64,000 nucleotides of DNA from Alphaproteobacteria bacterium. GTDB taxonomy: Bacteria; Pseudomonadota; Alphaproteobacteria; ATCC43930; CGMCC-115725. Location: contig JAGWON010000005.1 of assembly GCA_028871055.1 (NCBI GenBank), forward strand, positions 1-64,000, given 5' to 3'. Below, in pieces: positions 43,525-52,938 of the stretch. A program made the position numbers and the translations under genes. Position 1 is the stretch's first letter. Each line of letters opens with the position of its first letter. The notes under the pieces are model-generated. The model was not told where the DNA came from. It saw nothing but the letters and a program-made list of their open reading frames with translations, and ran no database searches.

Positions 43525-45287
43525 GCGGCGCGCTGCTGCCGCAGCCGGCTCATTTCGCGCGCCAGCAACTCGCGATAGGGCCCGTTGCGCCGCACCAGGT
43601 CGCCCGGCGCGCCGTCTTCCACCACCCGGCCGGCGCCCAGCACCACGAGGCGGTCGAAATTGCGCAGGGTAGCGAGGCGATGGGCGATGGCGATAACGGT
43701 GCGGCCGCGCATCAGGCGATCGAGCGCATCGCGCACCACCTCTTCCGACTCCGGATCGAGCGACGATGTCGCCTCGTCGAGCAGCAGGATCGGCGAGTCC
43801 TTGAGCAGCGCGCGCGCGATCGCTATGCGCTGGCGCTGGCCGCCCGACAGCATGACGCCGCGCTCGCCGACAATGGTGTCGATGCCCTGCGGAAGGGCGG
43901 CGATGAAGTCGTCGCAATGCGCCGCCTTGGCCGCGGCCGCGACGTCGGCATCGCTCGCCTCGGGCCGGCCGTAGCGGATGTTCTCAAGCACCGACCGGTG
44001 CAGCATCGACAGATCCTGCGGCACGAAGGCGATCGCCTGGCGCAGGCTCTCCTCCTTTAGGCGGGCGATGTCCTGCCCGTCGATCAGGATGCGACCGCCC
44101 TGCACGGCGTGAAAACGCTGGACCAGCGCGAAGATCGTCGATTTGCCGCCGCCCGAGGGACCGACGAGCCCGGTGCGCTTTCCTGCGGCGAAGCGCAGGC
44201 TGAAATCCCAGAACACCTCGCGACCGTCCGGATAGGCGAAGGTGACGCGTTCGAAGGCGACGCCGTGGCCGACCGGCCGGAACGGCGCCGCCTCGGGATG
44301 GTCGGTCAGCGCGTGCGGCACCAGCAGCGTCGCGATCGCCTCGGACAAACGCGCCATGTGCTGGGTCACGTCGACCAGCGCGACGGCGAGATCGCGCGTC
44401 GCATGGAGAATGGTGAAGCCGAGCGTGCAAACCAGCACGACGTCGCCGGTCGTCGCCTGGCCGCGCTGCCACATCACCAGCGCCCACGCCAGCAGCGCAA
44501 AAGTCAGCACGATGGTGATGCCGGCATGAATCAGGCGCAGCTTCTCGAGATAAAGCAGGCTCTTGCGCCGCGCCGCCATCTCCTGGCCGACGGCAGCGTC
44601 GAACCGGCGGTGTTCGCGCGCCAGCGCGCCGAAGGCACGGACCAGCTGCATGTTGCCGATGACGTCGACCATCTCGCCGTCGACGCGCGCCGCCTTGTCG
44701 GCGAAGCCGCGGTGGAGCGGCGCGCCGGCCGCGGCCAGCCGGAACAGCACCACCGCCAGGACCGCGGCTACCGCCGCCAGCGTCGCCGTCATCGCCGGAC
44801 TGACGAGGGCGAGATAGGCGATCGCGCCCAGCGTCGCGAGACAAGGCGGCAGTACGTTCCACATCAGCATGTTTTCGACCGTGAACACCGCGTTCGAGGT
44901 CGCGGTGATCCGCCCGCTCAGCATGCCGGGAAGCCGTTCGCTGAAGAAATGGGGCGCGTGGCCGGTCAGATGGCGGAAGAGATCGCCGCGGACGTCGCCG
45001 GTGACGACGACGAAGGCGCGGCTCGCGATCAGGCCGCCGACGCGCCACAGCAGATTGTCGCCGGCGATCAGCGCCACGAGCAGCACGAAGGCCCGCCACA
45101 TCGGCGCCGCGGGACCGGCGGCCAGGGTATCGACCAGGAATTTGATGCCGTATTGCTGGCTGACCGAGCAGCCGACGGCGGCCAGCACGGCGAACAGGAT
45201 GGCGCCGTGCGCAACCGGGCGCTTGGCGACGTAGCGCCAGAAGAAAGCGAGCGGGCGCGACGCATAGGCGGTCAAGTCGTCCATCAT
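43521..45287 (-). CDS. ABC exporter, fused permease-ATPase
   Basis: 588 residues starting at MMDDLTAYASRP. Six-helix transmembrane domain (about 20-310), then the nucleotide-binding domain: Walker A GLVGPSGGGKSTIFALVQRF (about 365-385), Q-loop AFVPQDLSMLH, signature VMLSGGQRQRIAIARALL, Walker B ILLLDEATSSLDPES and switch His IAIAHRL. Type IV half-exporter of the MsbA/lipid A or polysaccharide class, acting as a homodimer. Neighbouring glycosyltransferase suggests a glycolipid or glycan substrate, but this is inference. The start lacks a clear ribosome site. Confidence 0.87.
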   Translation of the reverse strand: MMDDLTAYASRPLAFFWRYVAKRPVAHGAILFAVLAAVGCSVSQQYGIKFLVDTLAAGPAAPMWRAFVLLVALIAGDNLLWRVGGLIASRAFVVVTGDVRGDLFRHLTGHAPHFFSERLPGMLSGRITATSNAVFTVENMLMWNVLPPCLATLGAIAYLALVSPAMTATLAAVAAVLAVVLFRLAAAGAPLHRGFADKAARVDGEMVDVIGNMQLVRAFGALAREHRRFDAAVGQEMAARRKSLLYLEKLRLIHAGITIVLTFALLAWALVMWQRGQATTGDVVLVCTLGFTILHATRDLAVALVDVTQHMARLSEAIATLLVPHALTDHPEAAPFRPVGHGVAFERVTFAYPDGREVFWDFSLRFAAGKRTGLVGPSGGGKSTIFALVQRFHAVQGGRILIDGQDIARLKEESLRQAIAFVPQDLSMLHRSVLENIRYGRPEASDADVAAAAKAAHCDDFIAALPQGIDTIVGERGVMLSGGQRQRIAIARALLKDSPILLLDEATSSLDPESEEVVRDALDRLMRGRTVIAIAHRLATLRNFDRLVVLGAGRVVEDGAPGDLVRRNGPYRELLAREMSRLRQQRAA

Positions 45288-45460
45288 CAGCGATGATGGG
45301 CAGTCGCGGGCGCAATGGCTGTGACAAATCCGCGTTCGCCGCCGGCATTCGAAATACACGGCCTCCTCCCGCGACAATATGTCGGACGCAAAAAGTCCCT
45401 AGTTGCCGCGTATCTCTCTCTTCACCGCTTGAAGAGCATTTCGGAATGGAGGGTATCCTT

Positions 45461-46513
45461 ATGCGTATTGCACAGATTGCGCCGCTGACGGAGGCAATCC
45501 CGCCCAAGTTCTACGGGGGGACCGAGCGTGTGGTCTCGTGGCTGACCGAGGAGCTCGTTGCGCTCGGCCACGACGTGACGCTGTTCGCGAGCGGCGATTC
45601 GATCACCTCGGCCAGGCTCGAGCCGATGTGGCCGCGCGCACTGCGCCTCGACGGATCGATCCGCGACCCGATCGCACTGCATATGGTGATGCTGGAACGG
45701 ATGCGGCGGCGCGCCCCCGAGTTCGATTTGCTGCATTTCCATCTCGATTATTATCCGTTCTCGCTGTTCTCGCGGCAGACGACGCCGTTCCTGACGACAC
45801 TGCACGGTCGGCTCGATCTGCACGAGCATCAGCCGGTTTTCGAGATCTTTGACGACGTGCCGGTAGTCTCGATCTCGCAGGCCCAGCGCCAACCGATACC
45901 GAATGCGCACTGGGTCAAGACCGTTCATCACGGCCTGCCGGAGCGGCTGCTGACGCCGCAGCCGGTCGCGCCGGAGTACCTCGCCGTCCTGGGTCGGATC
46001 TCGCCGGAAAAGGGTATCGACCGCGCCGTCCGCATCGCCGGTCTGGCGAACACGCCGCTGCGCATCGCCGCCAAGGTGGATCCGGTCGATCGCGATTATT
46101 TCGAGCGTGAAATCCGGCCGCTCTTCGCACGGCGCGGCGTCGATTTCATCGGCGAGATCAGCGACCGCGAGAAATCGGATTTCCTGAGCGGCGCCAAGGC
46201 GCTGCTCATGCCGATCGAATGGCCGGAGCCGTTCGGACTGGTCATGATCGAGGCGATGGCCTGCGGCACGCCGGTGATCGCCTACAAGAGTGGCTCGGTG
46301 CCGGAGATCGTCGAGCACGGTATTACCGGATTCATCGTCGACGACGAGCGCACCGCCGCCGAGGCGGTCCAGCAGATCGGTCGCCTGTCGCGCGCCGAGA
46401 TCCGCCGCCGCTTCGAAGAGCGCTTCACTGCCCGCCGGATGGCCCAGGACTACGAGGCCATCTATCACTGGATGGTCACGACGGCGAAGCCGCGGCTGCG
46501 CGTGGTCGGCTGA
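45461..46513 (+). CDS. GT4 family glycosyltransferase
   Basis: 350 residues from the ATG at 45461, 7 bp after GGAGGG (45448-45453). The N-domain MRIAQIAPLTEAIPPKFYGG and TERVVSWLTEELVALGHDVT is typical of a GT4 subgroup common in alphaproteobacteria. Donor domain: EYLAVLGRISPEKGIDRAVR, then MPIEWPEPFGLVMIEAMACG (about 248-267) with the E-x7-E motif. It is divergent from the ABC exporter. Its own single-gene unit makes its acceptor unclear. Confidence 0.88.
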   Translation: MRIAQIAPLTEAIPPKFYGGTERVVSWLTEELVALGHDVTLFASGDSITSARLEPMWPRALRLDGSIRDPIALHMVMLERMRRRAPEFDLLHFHLDYYPFSLFSRQTTPFLTTLHGRLDLHEHQPVFEIFDDVPVVSISQAQRQPIPNAHWVKTVHHGLPERLLTPQPVAPEYLAVLGRISPEKGIDRAVRIAGLANTPLRIAAKVDPVDRDYFEREIRPLFARRGVDFIGEISDREKSDFLSGAKALLMPIEWPEPFGLVMIEAMACGTPVIAYKSGSVPEIVEHGITGFIVDDERTAAEAVQQIGRLSRAEIRRRFEERFTARRMAQDYEAIYHWMVTTAKPRLRVVG

Positions 46514-46765
46514 AATCGCGGACTGGCGGCGCAGCGCTGTGCCTGATTTCAGTCACAGCGCGTGACCAATCGGTGCAAGACGCTTTCGTCCTTCTCATGC
46601 CGCATGGATGGCGTATATCGGACTCAGACGCGTAGAGCGTTGCCCGCGCCTTCCCTGTCGATCCTCCCCCCACCGGCAGGATGGCCAGCGCGCTCTACGC
46701 GCCGCCTTTTTCGGGAGCCGCATCGCACGAAGCGAGCGGCTATTGCGTGCAGAGGAGACGACATC

Positions 46766-47188
46766 ATGAAGCAGTTTACCAAAATCAGCCTTGCGGCCGG
46801 GACCGCCCTCGCCGCGATGACTCTCGCGCCGGGTTTCGGACCGAATGACAGCGGCGTCGGCGTGCCGTCGAGCTTCGCCCAAAGCGGCGCGAGCGGCGGT
46901 GCTGGCGTTGGGATCGGCGTCGGCGCAGGCGGCGCCGGCGTCGGCACGAAGAGCGGCGTCAATGCCGGCGTCAACGGCGACGTCAACGCCAACCCGGGTC
47001 TCGCCGGCAGCGGCACCGTCAACGGCACCGGCGACCTGAACTCGCAGGGTCAGCTCGGCAGCACCCAATATAACGACAACGCGTCGGGCGGCGCCGGCGC
47101 CGGAGCGGGCGTCAACGGCGGCGACCGGCCGGTGGGCGTCGGCACCGGCTTCAACGGCGGCATCGGCGCCGGAACCGGCGGTCGCTAG
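46766..47188 (+). CDS. Small exported glycine-rich protein
   Basis: 140 residues. The ATG follows GAGGAG (46752-46757). The N-terminus MKQFTKISLAAGTALAAMTL is a signal peptide, with cleavage plausible after SFA (about residue 38). The mature part is Gly/Asn/Val-rich with alternating GVG/GAG/NAG units (GGAGVGIGVGAGGAG; SGVNAGVNGDVNANPG), so it is low-complexity and probably secreted or cell-wall associated. No family recognised. Confidence 0.72.
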   Translation: MKQFTKISLAAGTALAAMTLAPGFGPNDSGVGVPSSFAQSGASGGAGVGIGVGAGGAGVGTKSGVNAGVNGDVNANPGLAGSGTVNGTGDLNSQGQLGSTQYNDNASGGAGAGAGVNGGDRPVGVGTGFNGGIGAGTGGR

Positions 47189-47264
47189 GCTTCGATCCTG
47201 ATTTCGCGTTCGGCGTCGCGCTCCCGTTCGCGCGGCGCCGTTCGCTTGTCTGCGCGCCTGCGCG

Positions 47265-47699
47265 CTAGACGGCGCCGGTGATGAACTGGCGCATCGATGT
47301 CGCTTCCGATTCGATTTCCTCGAGCCGGTTCTTCACCACGTCGCCGATGCTGACCAGACCAACGAGACGACCGCGGTCGACGACCGGCAGGTGACGGATG
47401 CGGCTGCGCGTCATCTCGGCCATCAACTCGGCAATCGTGTCGCCCGGTGCGCAAGTCACGACCCGTCGCGTCATCAGATCGGACACGCGCAGATCGAGCA
47501 ATCCTGTGCCGCGATCGGCCAGCGCGTGCACGATATCGCGCTCGGACAGGATGCCGTCGAGCCGCTGCCCGTCCGCGCTCACCACCAAAGCGCCGATCCC
47601 CATGCGGCGCAGCAGCCGCACAGCGTCCGCCACGGCGGCATCGGGCGCGACGGTCACGACCTGGCGGCCCTTGGCCTTGAGAATGGCTTCGACGTTCAT
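47265..47699 (-). CDS. CBS-domain pair protein
   Basis: 144 residues, two CBS domains and nothing else (MNVEAILKAKGRQVVTVAPD; IGALVVSADGQRLDGILSER, DIVHAL; DLMTRRVVTCAPGDTIAELM; HLPVVDRGRLVGLVSIGDVV, K). Such stand-alone pairs bind adenine nucleotides and act as energy or stress sensors. The ATG at 47699 is 4 bp after GGAGGG; a GTG at 47711 is less likely. A sigma70-like promoter lies about 70 bp upstream. Confidence 0.9.
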   Translation of the reverse strand: MNVEAILKAKGRQVVTVAPDAAVADAVRLLRRMGIGALVVSADGQRLDGILSERDIVHALADRGTGLLDLRVSDLMTRRVVTCAPGDTIAELMAEMTRSRIRHLPVVDRGRLVGLVSIGDVVKNRLEEIESEATSMRQFITGAV

Positions 47700-47770
47700 C
47701 AGACCCTCCACGCTGAGCTTGGAGCGGCCTTCGCCAGCGCGGCGAAAAGCCGCTCCCCTGGATCGAAGCC

Positions 47771-47799
47771 ATTATAGCGCCAAGGCGCCGAGGCCCCAA
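47771..47799 (-). promoter_or_regulatory. Sigma70-like promoter of the CBS gene
   Basis: On the minus strand TTGGGG (47799-47794), 17-bp spacer, TATAAT (47776-47771). The -10 is perfect; the -35 matches three bases of TTGACA. Confidence 0.5.
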
Positions 47800-47921
47800 A
47801 CTCGGCGCCCATCGGGATGCCCCGAATTGGTCACGCCCATTGGGTTGTCCGGGGCCTGGCGAGCGCATTAAAATTGCACCAAATTTTAGCAAACGGCAAG
47901 GCGCCGTCCACGGAGACCGCC

Positions 47922-48539
47922 ATGAGATGGATCGTTGCCGCCGCCATGGCGGCGTCTTGGGCGCTAGCAGGCGCGGCGGCGGCGGAACAGCCGAGTGCGA
48001 GCGTACCGATCGAACCTGCGCCGACGTCGATCGGCACGGCCCCGAGCGTGCCGCCGCCGGTTGTCGCGCCGATGCCGCCGGATGCGGGTGCGCTGTCACA
48101 AATCGATCCGACCGCCGGTCCGGTCGCGCCCCATAAAGCGGCGCTCAAGCCGGCGCACAAGTCACTGCACCACCCTCTTGCGGCCTCGACCAATCGCGAG
48201 CAACGGCGCGAGTCCAAAGCGCTCAACTGGCTCTCCGCCGAGGGCTATGGCCAGTTCCACGACGTGCGCCGCATCGGACACGCCTACCGGGCGACCGTCG
48301 ACGATCCGGCCGGCAGCTATGTCGTCACCGTCGATCCGAATACCGGGCGGATCACGCCGGCAAGCGTCGCAGCCAACCGTACGACGCGCGCGCTCAACCT
48401 GCTTGCCGATCGCGGCTACGTTCAGGTCAGCGCATTGCGGCCCGCCGGCACGAACTTCATCGCGACGGTGACGCAACACGGGCGGCCGGTCGACGTTACC
48501 GTCGATCCTGACCGCGGCCAGGTGACACGAGGCAACTGA
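47922..48539 (+). CDS. Exported protein with two PepSY-like repeats
   Basis: 205 residues; ATG preceded by GGAG (47912-47915). Signal peptide MRWIVAAAMAASWALAGAAA, then a Pro/Ala-rich spacer (about 24-90). The rest consists of two similar units: ALNWLSAEGYGQFHDVRRIG then ATVDDPAGSYVVTVDPNTGRI, and ALNLLADRGYVQVSALRPAG then ATVTQHGRPVDVTVDPDRGQ. They have the character of PepSY domains, which are small periplasmic modules often linked to envelope stress or protease control. Tail to tail with the FAH gene (2-bp gap). Confidence 0.72.
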   Translation: MRWIVAAAMAASWALAGAAAAEQPSASVPIEPAPTSIGTAPSVPPPVVAPMPPDAGALSQIDPTAGPVAPHKAALKPAHKSLHHPLAASTNREQRRESKALNWLSAEGYGQFHDVRRIGHAYRATVDDPAGSYVVTVDPNTGRITPASVAANRTTRALNLLADRGYVQVSALRPAGTNFIATVTQHGRPVDVTVDPDRGQVTRGN

Positions 48540-48541
48540 AT

Positions 48542-49408
48542 TCACGCCGCGCGGACCGGAACCTCCATCCGGCCTATACGCTCGAATTCGAGCGTCATGG
48601 TGTCGCCGGGAACGACGCGGCCGACACCCTCGCAGGTGCCGGTCATGATGATGTCGCCCGGCAAGAGCGTGTAGAACGTCGACGCCCACGCGATCTGGCG
48701 CGGGATGCCCATCACCATCAGGCTCGTGTTCGAGGCCTGGCGGATTTCACCGTTGACCTTGAGCGAGAAGGCGAGCTTCGACGGGTCGCCGATCTCGTCC
48801 GCCGTCACCAGCCACGGACCGAGCACCGCGTAGCTATCGATCGATTTGCGGAAGCTGCGGTCTTCGGAGCCGCGCACGACCATGTCGAGGGCAATGGCAT
48901 AGCCGGCGACGTAATCGAGCGCCTGTGATTCGGGAACATTGGCGGCGCGCCGGCCGATGACGAGGCCAAGCTCGGCCTCGTGATCGGTACGGCGATCGGG
49001 AAAGCGCACGGCAACGCCCTCGGATGGTCCGACCAGCGCGCTGATCGCCTTGAGGAACAGGCCCTGCTCCTCGATCGGCCGCGCGCGCGCCGACGGCGAA
49101 TAGACGGCGATCTCCTTGTCCTTGTCGGCTTCGAGCCGGTGCGCGTGGTAGTTGACCGGCGTGCCGATGATCTTCGACGGATTGGCGACCGGGCTCAGCA
49201 GCTTCACCGCGGCGACCGGCAGCGGCTTGGCTTGGTCGGCGAGCGCTTTGAATTTCGGCCGCAGGCTTTCGAGCCGCGTGATCAGCGGATCGCCGAACGC
49301 GAGCGGATAGCGCTGCACTGGTAGCTCGTCGACGATGGCGGTCACGTCGTGCACCGCGCCGCCGCGGACGATGCCGATGCGGTTGTCGTTGAAGCGGCAG
49401 AGTTTCAT
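48542..49408 (-). CDS. Fumarylacetoacetate hydrolase family protein
   Basis: 288 residues starting MKLCRFNDNRIGIVRG. The FAH fold is shown by KIIGTPVNYHAHRLEADKD (about 82-100), TDHEAELGLVIGRRA (metal-binding glutamates, about 144-158), YVAGYAIALDMVVR, ASTFYTLLPGDIIMTGTCEG (about 248-267) and VGRVVPGDTMTLEFERIG. Members hydrolyse or decarboxylate ring-cleavage products or acylpyruvates with a divalent metal. It may feed the catabolic cluster that starts at 49816, but the two are on different strands. Confidence 0.88.
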   Translation of the reverse strand: MKLCRFNDNRIGIVRGGAVHDVTAIVDELPVQRYPLAFGDPLITRLESLRPKFKALADQAKPLPVAAVKLLSPVANPSKIIGTPVNYHAHRLEADKDKEIAVYSPSARARPIEEQGLFLKAISALVGPSEGVAVRFPDRRTDHEAELGLVIGRRAANVPESQALDYVAGYAIALDMVVRGSEDRSFRKSIDSYAVLGPWLVTADEIGDPSKLAFSLKVNGEIRQASNTSLMVMGIPRQIAWASTFYTLLPGDIIMTGTCEGVGRVVPGDTMTLEFERIGRMEVPVRAA

Positions 49409-49477
49409 GGCGCCCCCTTCGTGAAGGGGCAAAATAGCCGTCCGGAAGGCGGGCGCGGAGCAAAATCTTTGCGGGGT

Positions 49478-49651
49478 TTAGAACAGAGCGTTGCCGGCCA
49501 TCAGCCCCAGGAGCAGGAGCGCCAGGAAGGTCACCAGGAAAATGAAGAACAAGATCTTGGCGATTCCCGCCGCCGCTGCGGAGATGCCGGTAAAGCCGAG
49601 AATGCCAGCGACGATCGAGATAATCAGAAAGAACAGCGCCCACCTCAACAT
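49478..49651 (-). CDS. Small membrane protein, DUF1328/YtjA type
   Basis: 57 residues, two transmembrane helices: [20 protein letters not shown] and [20 protein letters not shown], with the [11 protein letters not shown] turn typical of the family. The ATG follows GGGAGAGA at 5 bp. Function unknown; often stress-induced. A perfect GGAAC-N16-CGTT promoter precedes it. Confidence 0.9.
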   Translation of the reverse strand: MLRWALFFLIISIVAGILGFTGISAAAAGIAKILFFIFLVTFLALLLLGLMAGNALF

Positions 49652-49677
49652 GGATCTCTCCCAGGGTGCTCCGGCAG

Positions 49678-49702
49678 AACGGCGCGTCGTGCGGTTGGTT
49701 CC
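49678..49702 (-). promoter_or_regulatory. EcfG-type general stress promoter of the DUF1328 gene
   Basis: On the minus strand GGAAC (49702-49698), 16-bp spacer, CGTT (49681-49678), about 27 bp before the start codon: an exact match to the alphaproteobacterial EcfG consensus. Confidence 0.65.
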
Positions 49703-49815
49703 TGCCCACGCGCCGTCCCACGTCGGCGCCCGTCCGGCTGCGGCACCGCATTGACAGGGGCCACGCCATCGACTGACATGACGCGCAAAACGACGGCACA
49801 CGCAATCGGGGAAAC

Positions 49816-50601
49816 ATGGCCGGGCATAACGAGACCAGAACGACGCTGCATGGCTGTGGCATCCACGTGCTCCGTGGCGGAACCGGAGCGCCGTTGGTCT
49901 ATCTCCATGGCTCGGGCGGCGGCGGCTTGTGGCTGCCGTGGATGGAGGACCTAGCCAAGACGTTCAGCGTCATCGCACCCGAGCATCCGGGCTTCGGCCG
50001 CTCCGACATGCCCGAGTGGCTCGACGGCGTCCACGACATCGCGCTGTTCTATCTCGATTTTCTCGCCGCCGAGAATCTGACCGGCGTCCATCTTATGGGC
50101 GGCTCGCTCGGCGGCTGGATCGCCGCCGAGATAGCGATGCTCGATGCCTCGCGGCTCAAGACGCTGACGCTGATCGGCCCGGCTGGCATTCACGTGCCCG
50201 GCGTCAAGAAGCCCGATCTGTTCCTGTGGTCGGCCGAAGAGATGGCGCGGCGATTGTTTCACGACCAGGCGATGGGCGAGGAGGCGGCAAAGCGCGCGGT
50301 CGATCCGGCGGGCGACGACGCGCGGATGAAGAACATCTATACCGTGGCGCGCCTCGCCTGGCATCCGCGCTTCTACGATCCGCTGCTGATGAAATGGCTG
50401 AAGCGCGTCGCGCTTCCGACTCTCATCCTGTGGGGCCGCGAGGATGCGGTGCTGCCGGTGGCGCTTGCCAGGGGCTTTGCCGAGCGCCTGCCACAATCGC
50501 AGATCGAGATCGTTCCCGATTGCGGCCATCTGCCCCAGCTCGAAAAGAAGGACGTCTTCGTCGAGCGGGTGACGCGCTTCATCGCAGGGAGCGGCCGATG
50601 A
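49816..50601 (+). CDS. Alpha/beta hydrolase (MhpC-like)
   Basis: 261 residues. [20 protein letters not shown] (oxyanion region, about 25-44), [12 protein letters not shown], nucleophile elbow [14 protein letters not shown] (Ser about residue 97), acid in [11 protein letters not shown] (about 206-216) and His in [13 protein letters not shown]. The arrangement is that of C-C bond or ester hydrolases in ring-cleavage pathways. Its stop overlaps the next start (ATGA, 50598-50601), coupling it to the luciferase-like monooxygenase. Confidence 0.88.
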   Translation: MAGHNETRTTLHGCGIHVLRGGTGAPLVYLHGSGGGGLWLPWMEDLAKTFSVIAPEHPGFGRSDMPEWLDGVHDIALFYLDFLAAENLTGVHLMGGSLGGWIAAEIAMLDASRLKTLTLIGPAGIHVPGVKKPDLFLWSAEEMARRLFHDQAMGEEAAKRAVDPAGDDARMKNIYTVARLAWHPRFYDPLLMKWLKRVALPTLILWGREDAVLPVALARGFAERLPQSQIEIVPDCGHLPQLEKKDVFVERVTRFIAGSGR

Positions 50602-51770
50602 AATTTTTCTTCTTTCACCTGATGCCCTACGCCTATCTCGATCCCGATTACGACAAGGATTACGTCACCGACTGGCTGCTCTATCCCAACAGCAACTACG
50701 ACCCGAAGCAGGGCGCCGAGCTCTACAACCGCTACCTCGACGAGATCGAGTACGCCGACGAGCTGGGATTCGACGGCGTCTGCGTCAACGAGCACCATCA
50801 GACGGCTTACGGCCTGATGCCGACGCCGGGCGTGCTGGCGGGCGCGCTGTCGCGCCGCACCAAGCAGGTCAAGATCGCGGTGTTGGGCCGCGCCCTGCCG
50901 CTGTTGAACAACCCGCTGACCGTGGCCGAGGAATACGCGATTCTCGACAACATCACGCGCGGCCGACTGATCGCCGGATTCGTGCGCGGCATCGGCGTCG
51001 AGTATCACGCCAGCGGCGTCAACCCGACCGAAAGCCACGACCGCTTCCACGAGGCACACGATCTCATCCTGCGCGCCTGGACCCAGCCGGGCCCGTTTCC
51101 GTTCGAGGGCAAGTACTATCACTTCGATTACGTCAACGTCTGGCCGCGGCCCTATCAGCAGCCGCATCCGCCGGTGTGGATTCCGTCGCAGGGTTCGAGC
51201 GAGACCATCCGCTGGGCTTCGGCCAAGGAGCGGCGCTACGTCTATCTCCAGACCTTCAACCCGGTGACGGCGCTGTTCCGCTACATGGACATGTACCGCG
51301 AGGAAGCGCGTAAATCGGGCTACGAGGCAAGTCCGGACCAACTCGGCTGGTCGATCACAACTTATGTCGCCAAGACCGACGAGCAGGCGCTCAAAGAGGC
51401 GAAACCGCACATCGAATTCTTCGTCAACAAGTTCCTGCGCATGCCGATGGAGATGCTGCTGCCACCGGGCTATCTGTCGCTGTCGTCGATGAAGGGCGTG
51501 GCGGCGGCAAAGGCGAGCCTCGGCCGGCGGCGCACCATGGAAGAGCTGATCGAGAACGGCCAGTTCATCTGCGGCAGCCCGGAGACCGTAGGGCGCCGGC
51601 TAACAGAATTCCAGGATCGCGCCGGCTTCAACCTGGTCCTGCCCAATCTCCATTTCGGTACCCTGCCCGCCGACCTGACGTGCCGGAACACCGAGCTGTT
51701 CGCGCGCGAGGTGATGCCGGCCTTGCGCGACCGACTGCCCGAAGGCGCCCGGGAGAAGGCCCGCGCCTGA
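50598..51770 (+). CDS. LLM-class flavin-dependent oxidoreductase
   Basis: 390 residues, bacterial luciferase-like TIM barrel that uses reduced FMN from a partner reductase. Hallmarks: EIEYADELGFDGVCVNEHHQ (about 49-68), KIAVLGRALPLLNNPLTVAE, LDNITRGRLIAGFVRGIGVE (about 116-135), HDRFHEAHDLILRAW, PHPPVWIPSQGSSETIRWAS and ICGSPETVGRRL. Related enzymes oxygenate heterocycles, nitrilotriacetate-like compounds or sulfonates. No reductase gene is nearby. Coupled to the hydrolase, so the two should act in sequence. Confidence 0.88.
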   Translation: MKFFFFHLMPYAYLDPDYDKDYVTDWLLYPNSNYDPKQGAELYNRYLDEIEYADELGFDGVCVNEHHQTAYGLMPTPGVLAGALSRRTKQVKIAVLGRALPLLNNPLTVAEEYAILDNITRGRLIAGFVRGIGVEYHASGVNPTESHDRFHEAHDLILRAWTQPGPFPFEGKYYHFDYVNVWPRPYQQPHPPVWIPSQGSSETIRWASAKERRYVYLQTFNPVTALFRYMDMYREEARKSGYEASPDQLGWSITTYVAKTDEQALKEAKPHIEFFVNKFLRMPMEMLLPPGYLSLSSMKGVAAAKASLGRRRTMEELIENGQFICGSPETVGRRLTEFQDRAGFNLVLPNLHFGTLPADLTCRNTELFAREVMPALRDRLPEGAREKARA

Positions 51771-51881
51771 CGCCGGACGTGCCCGCGCCAGGCGGGGCTT
51801 GAAAACTGAACCTGTTCGGGTTTGAGTGTGCGTCGCGGCGGACCGCGCGGGACAAGCGCGGCCGCGGCAAGGGAGGGAGCC

Positions 51882-52889
51882 ATGCGTAAACACGTCGTCA
51901 TCGCGTTCGTTGCCGCCGCATTGCTGGCGCTCGGCCTGGGCGCCGCGCGTGCCGAGCCGCTCAAGATCCGCATCGGCTGGGTGGTCTGCCCGCCCGAGCT
52001 GACGCCGGTGCTGCTCGCGCCGCCCGGCGTGGCGCGGCACCTCGGCAAAAGCTACGCCTTCGAGCCCCAGCATTTCCAAGGCACGCCGGCGATGATCACG
52101 GCGCTGGCCGCGGGCCAGCTCGACATCGCGCCCTTCACCTATCCGACCTTCGGCACGGCGATCGAGAACGCCGGCATCAGCGACCTGCGCGTCGTCTTCA
52201 ACGAGTTCGAGGACGGCGTGCCGGGCTATTTCACCGAGCCCTACCTGGTGCTGAAATCGAGCGGCATCGGCAAGGTCGAGGACCTGAAAGGCAAGGTCCT
52301 CGCCACCAACGCCGTCGGCAGCGGCGTCGACATCGCGATGCGCGCGATGCTCAAGAAGCACGGCCTCGAAGACAAGCGCGACTACAGCGTGGTCGAGATC
52401 GCTTTCCCGAACATGAAATCGGTTCTGCTCGAGGGCAAGGTGTCGCTGATCACCGCGACGGTGCTGAGCGCCAACGATCCCGAGCTCAAGGTAAAAGCGA
52501 AGACCCTGTTCACCGAGAAGGATGCCGTCGGCGAGACCCAGTTCGCGCTGTGGACGGCGCGCGAGAGCTACATCAAGGCGCATCGCGCCGCGCTGGTCGA
52601 TTTCATGGAGGACAGTCTGCGCGCGCTGCGCTGGTATCTCGATCCCAAGAACCACGACCAGGCGGTCAAGATCGTGGCCGATTTCATCAAGCGGCCGCCG
52701 CAGCTCTTCACCGGCTGGCTGCTCACGCACCAGGATCAGTACCGCGATCCCAACGGACTGCCGAACGTCCCGGCCTTGCAGCGCAACCTCGATACGGCGC
52801 AACGGTTGGGATTTCTCAAGAGCCGGCTCGAGGCGTCGAAATATCTCGATCTGAGCCTCGTCAAGGCGGCGGCGGCGCGGCTCAAGTAG
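51882..52889 (+). CDS. ABC substrate-binding protein, NMT1/SsuA type
   Basis: 335 residues with signal peptide MRKHVVIAFVAAALLALGLG (cleavage after ARA). The fold is that of the THI5/nitrate/sulfonate binding proteins: PLKIRIGWVVCPPELTPVLL, PAMITALAAGQLDIAPFTYP (about 67-86), IGKVEDLKGKVLATNAVGSG, VEIAFPNMKSVLLEGKVSL. A strong GGGAGGGA site lies 3 bp before the ATG. Paralogue of the protein at 56076-57077. No permease or ATPase lies nearby. Ligand unknown; context suggests the compound degraded by the cluster. Confidence 0.85.
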   Translation: MRKHVVIAFVAAALLALGLGAARAEPLKIRIGWVVCPPELTPVLLAPPGVARHLGKSYAFEPQHFQGTPAMITALAAGQLDIAPFTYPTFGTAIENAGISDLRVVFNEFEDGVPGYFTEPYLVLKSSGIGKVEDLKGKVLATNAVGSGVDIAMRAMLKKHGLEDKRDYSVVEIAFPNMKSVLLEGKVSLITATVLSANDPELKVKAKTLFTEKDAVGETQFALWTARESYIKAHRAALVDFMEDSLRALRWYLDPKNHDQAVKIVADFIKRPPQLFTGWLLTHQDQYRDPNGLPNVPALQRNLDTAQRLGFLKSRLEASKYLDLSLVKAAAARLK

Positions 52890-52938
52890 CGCGCGGCATC
52901 CGCCTCTTTTTCACCTGTACCGCACCAGAAAGGCCCGC

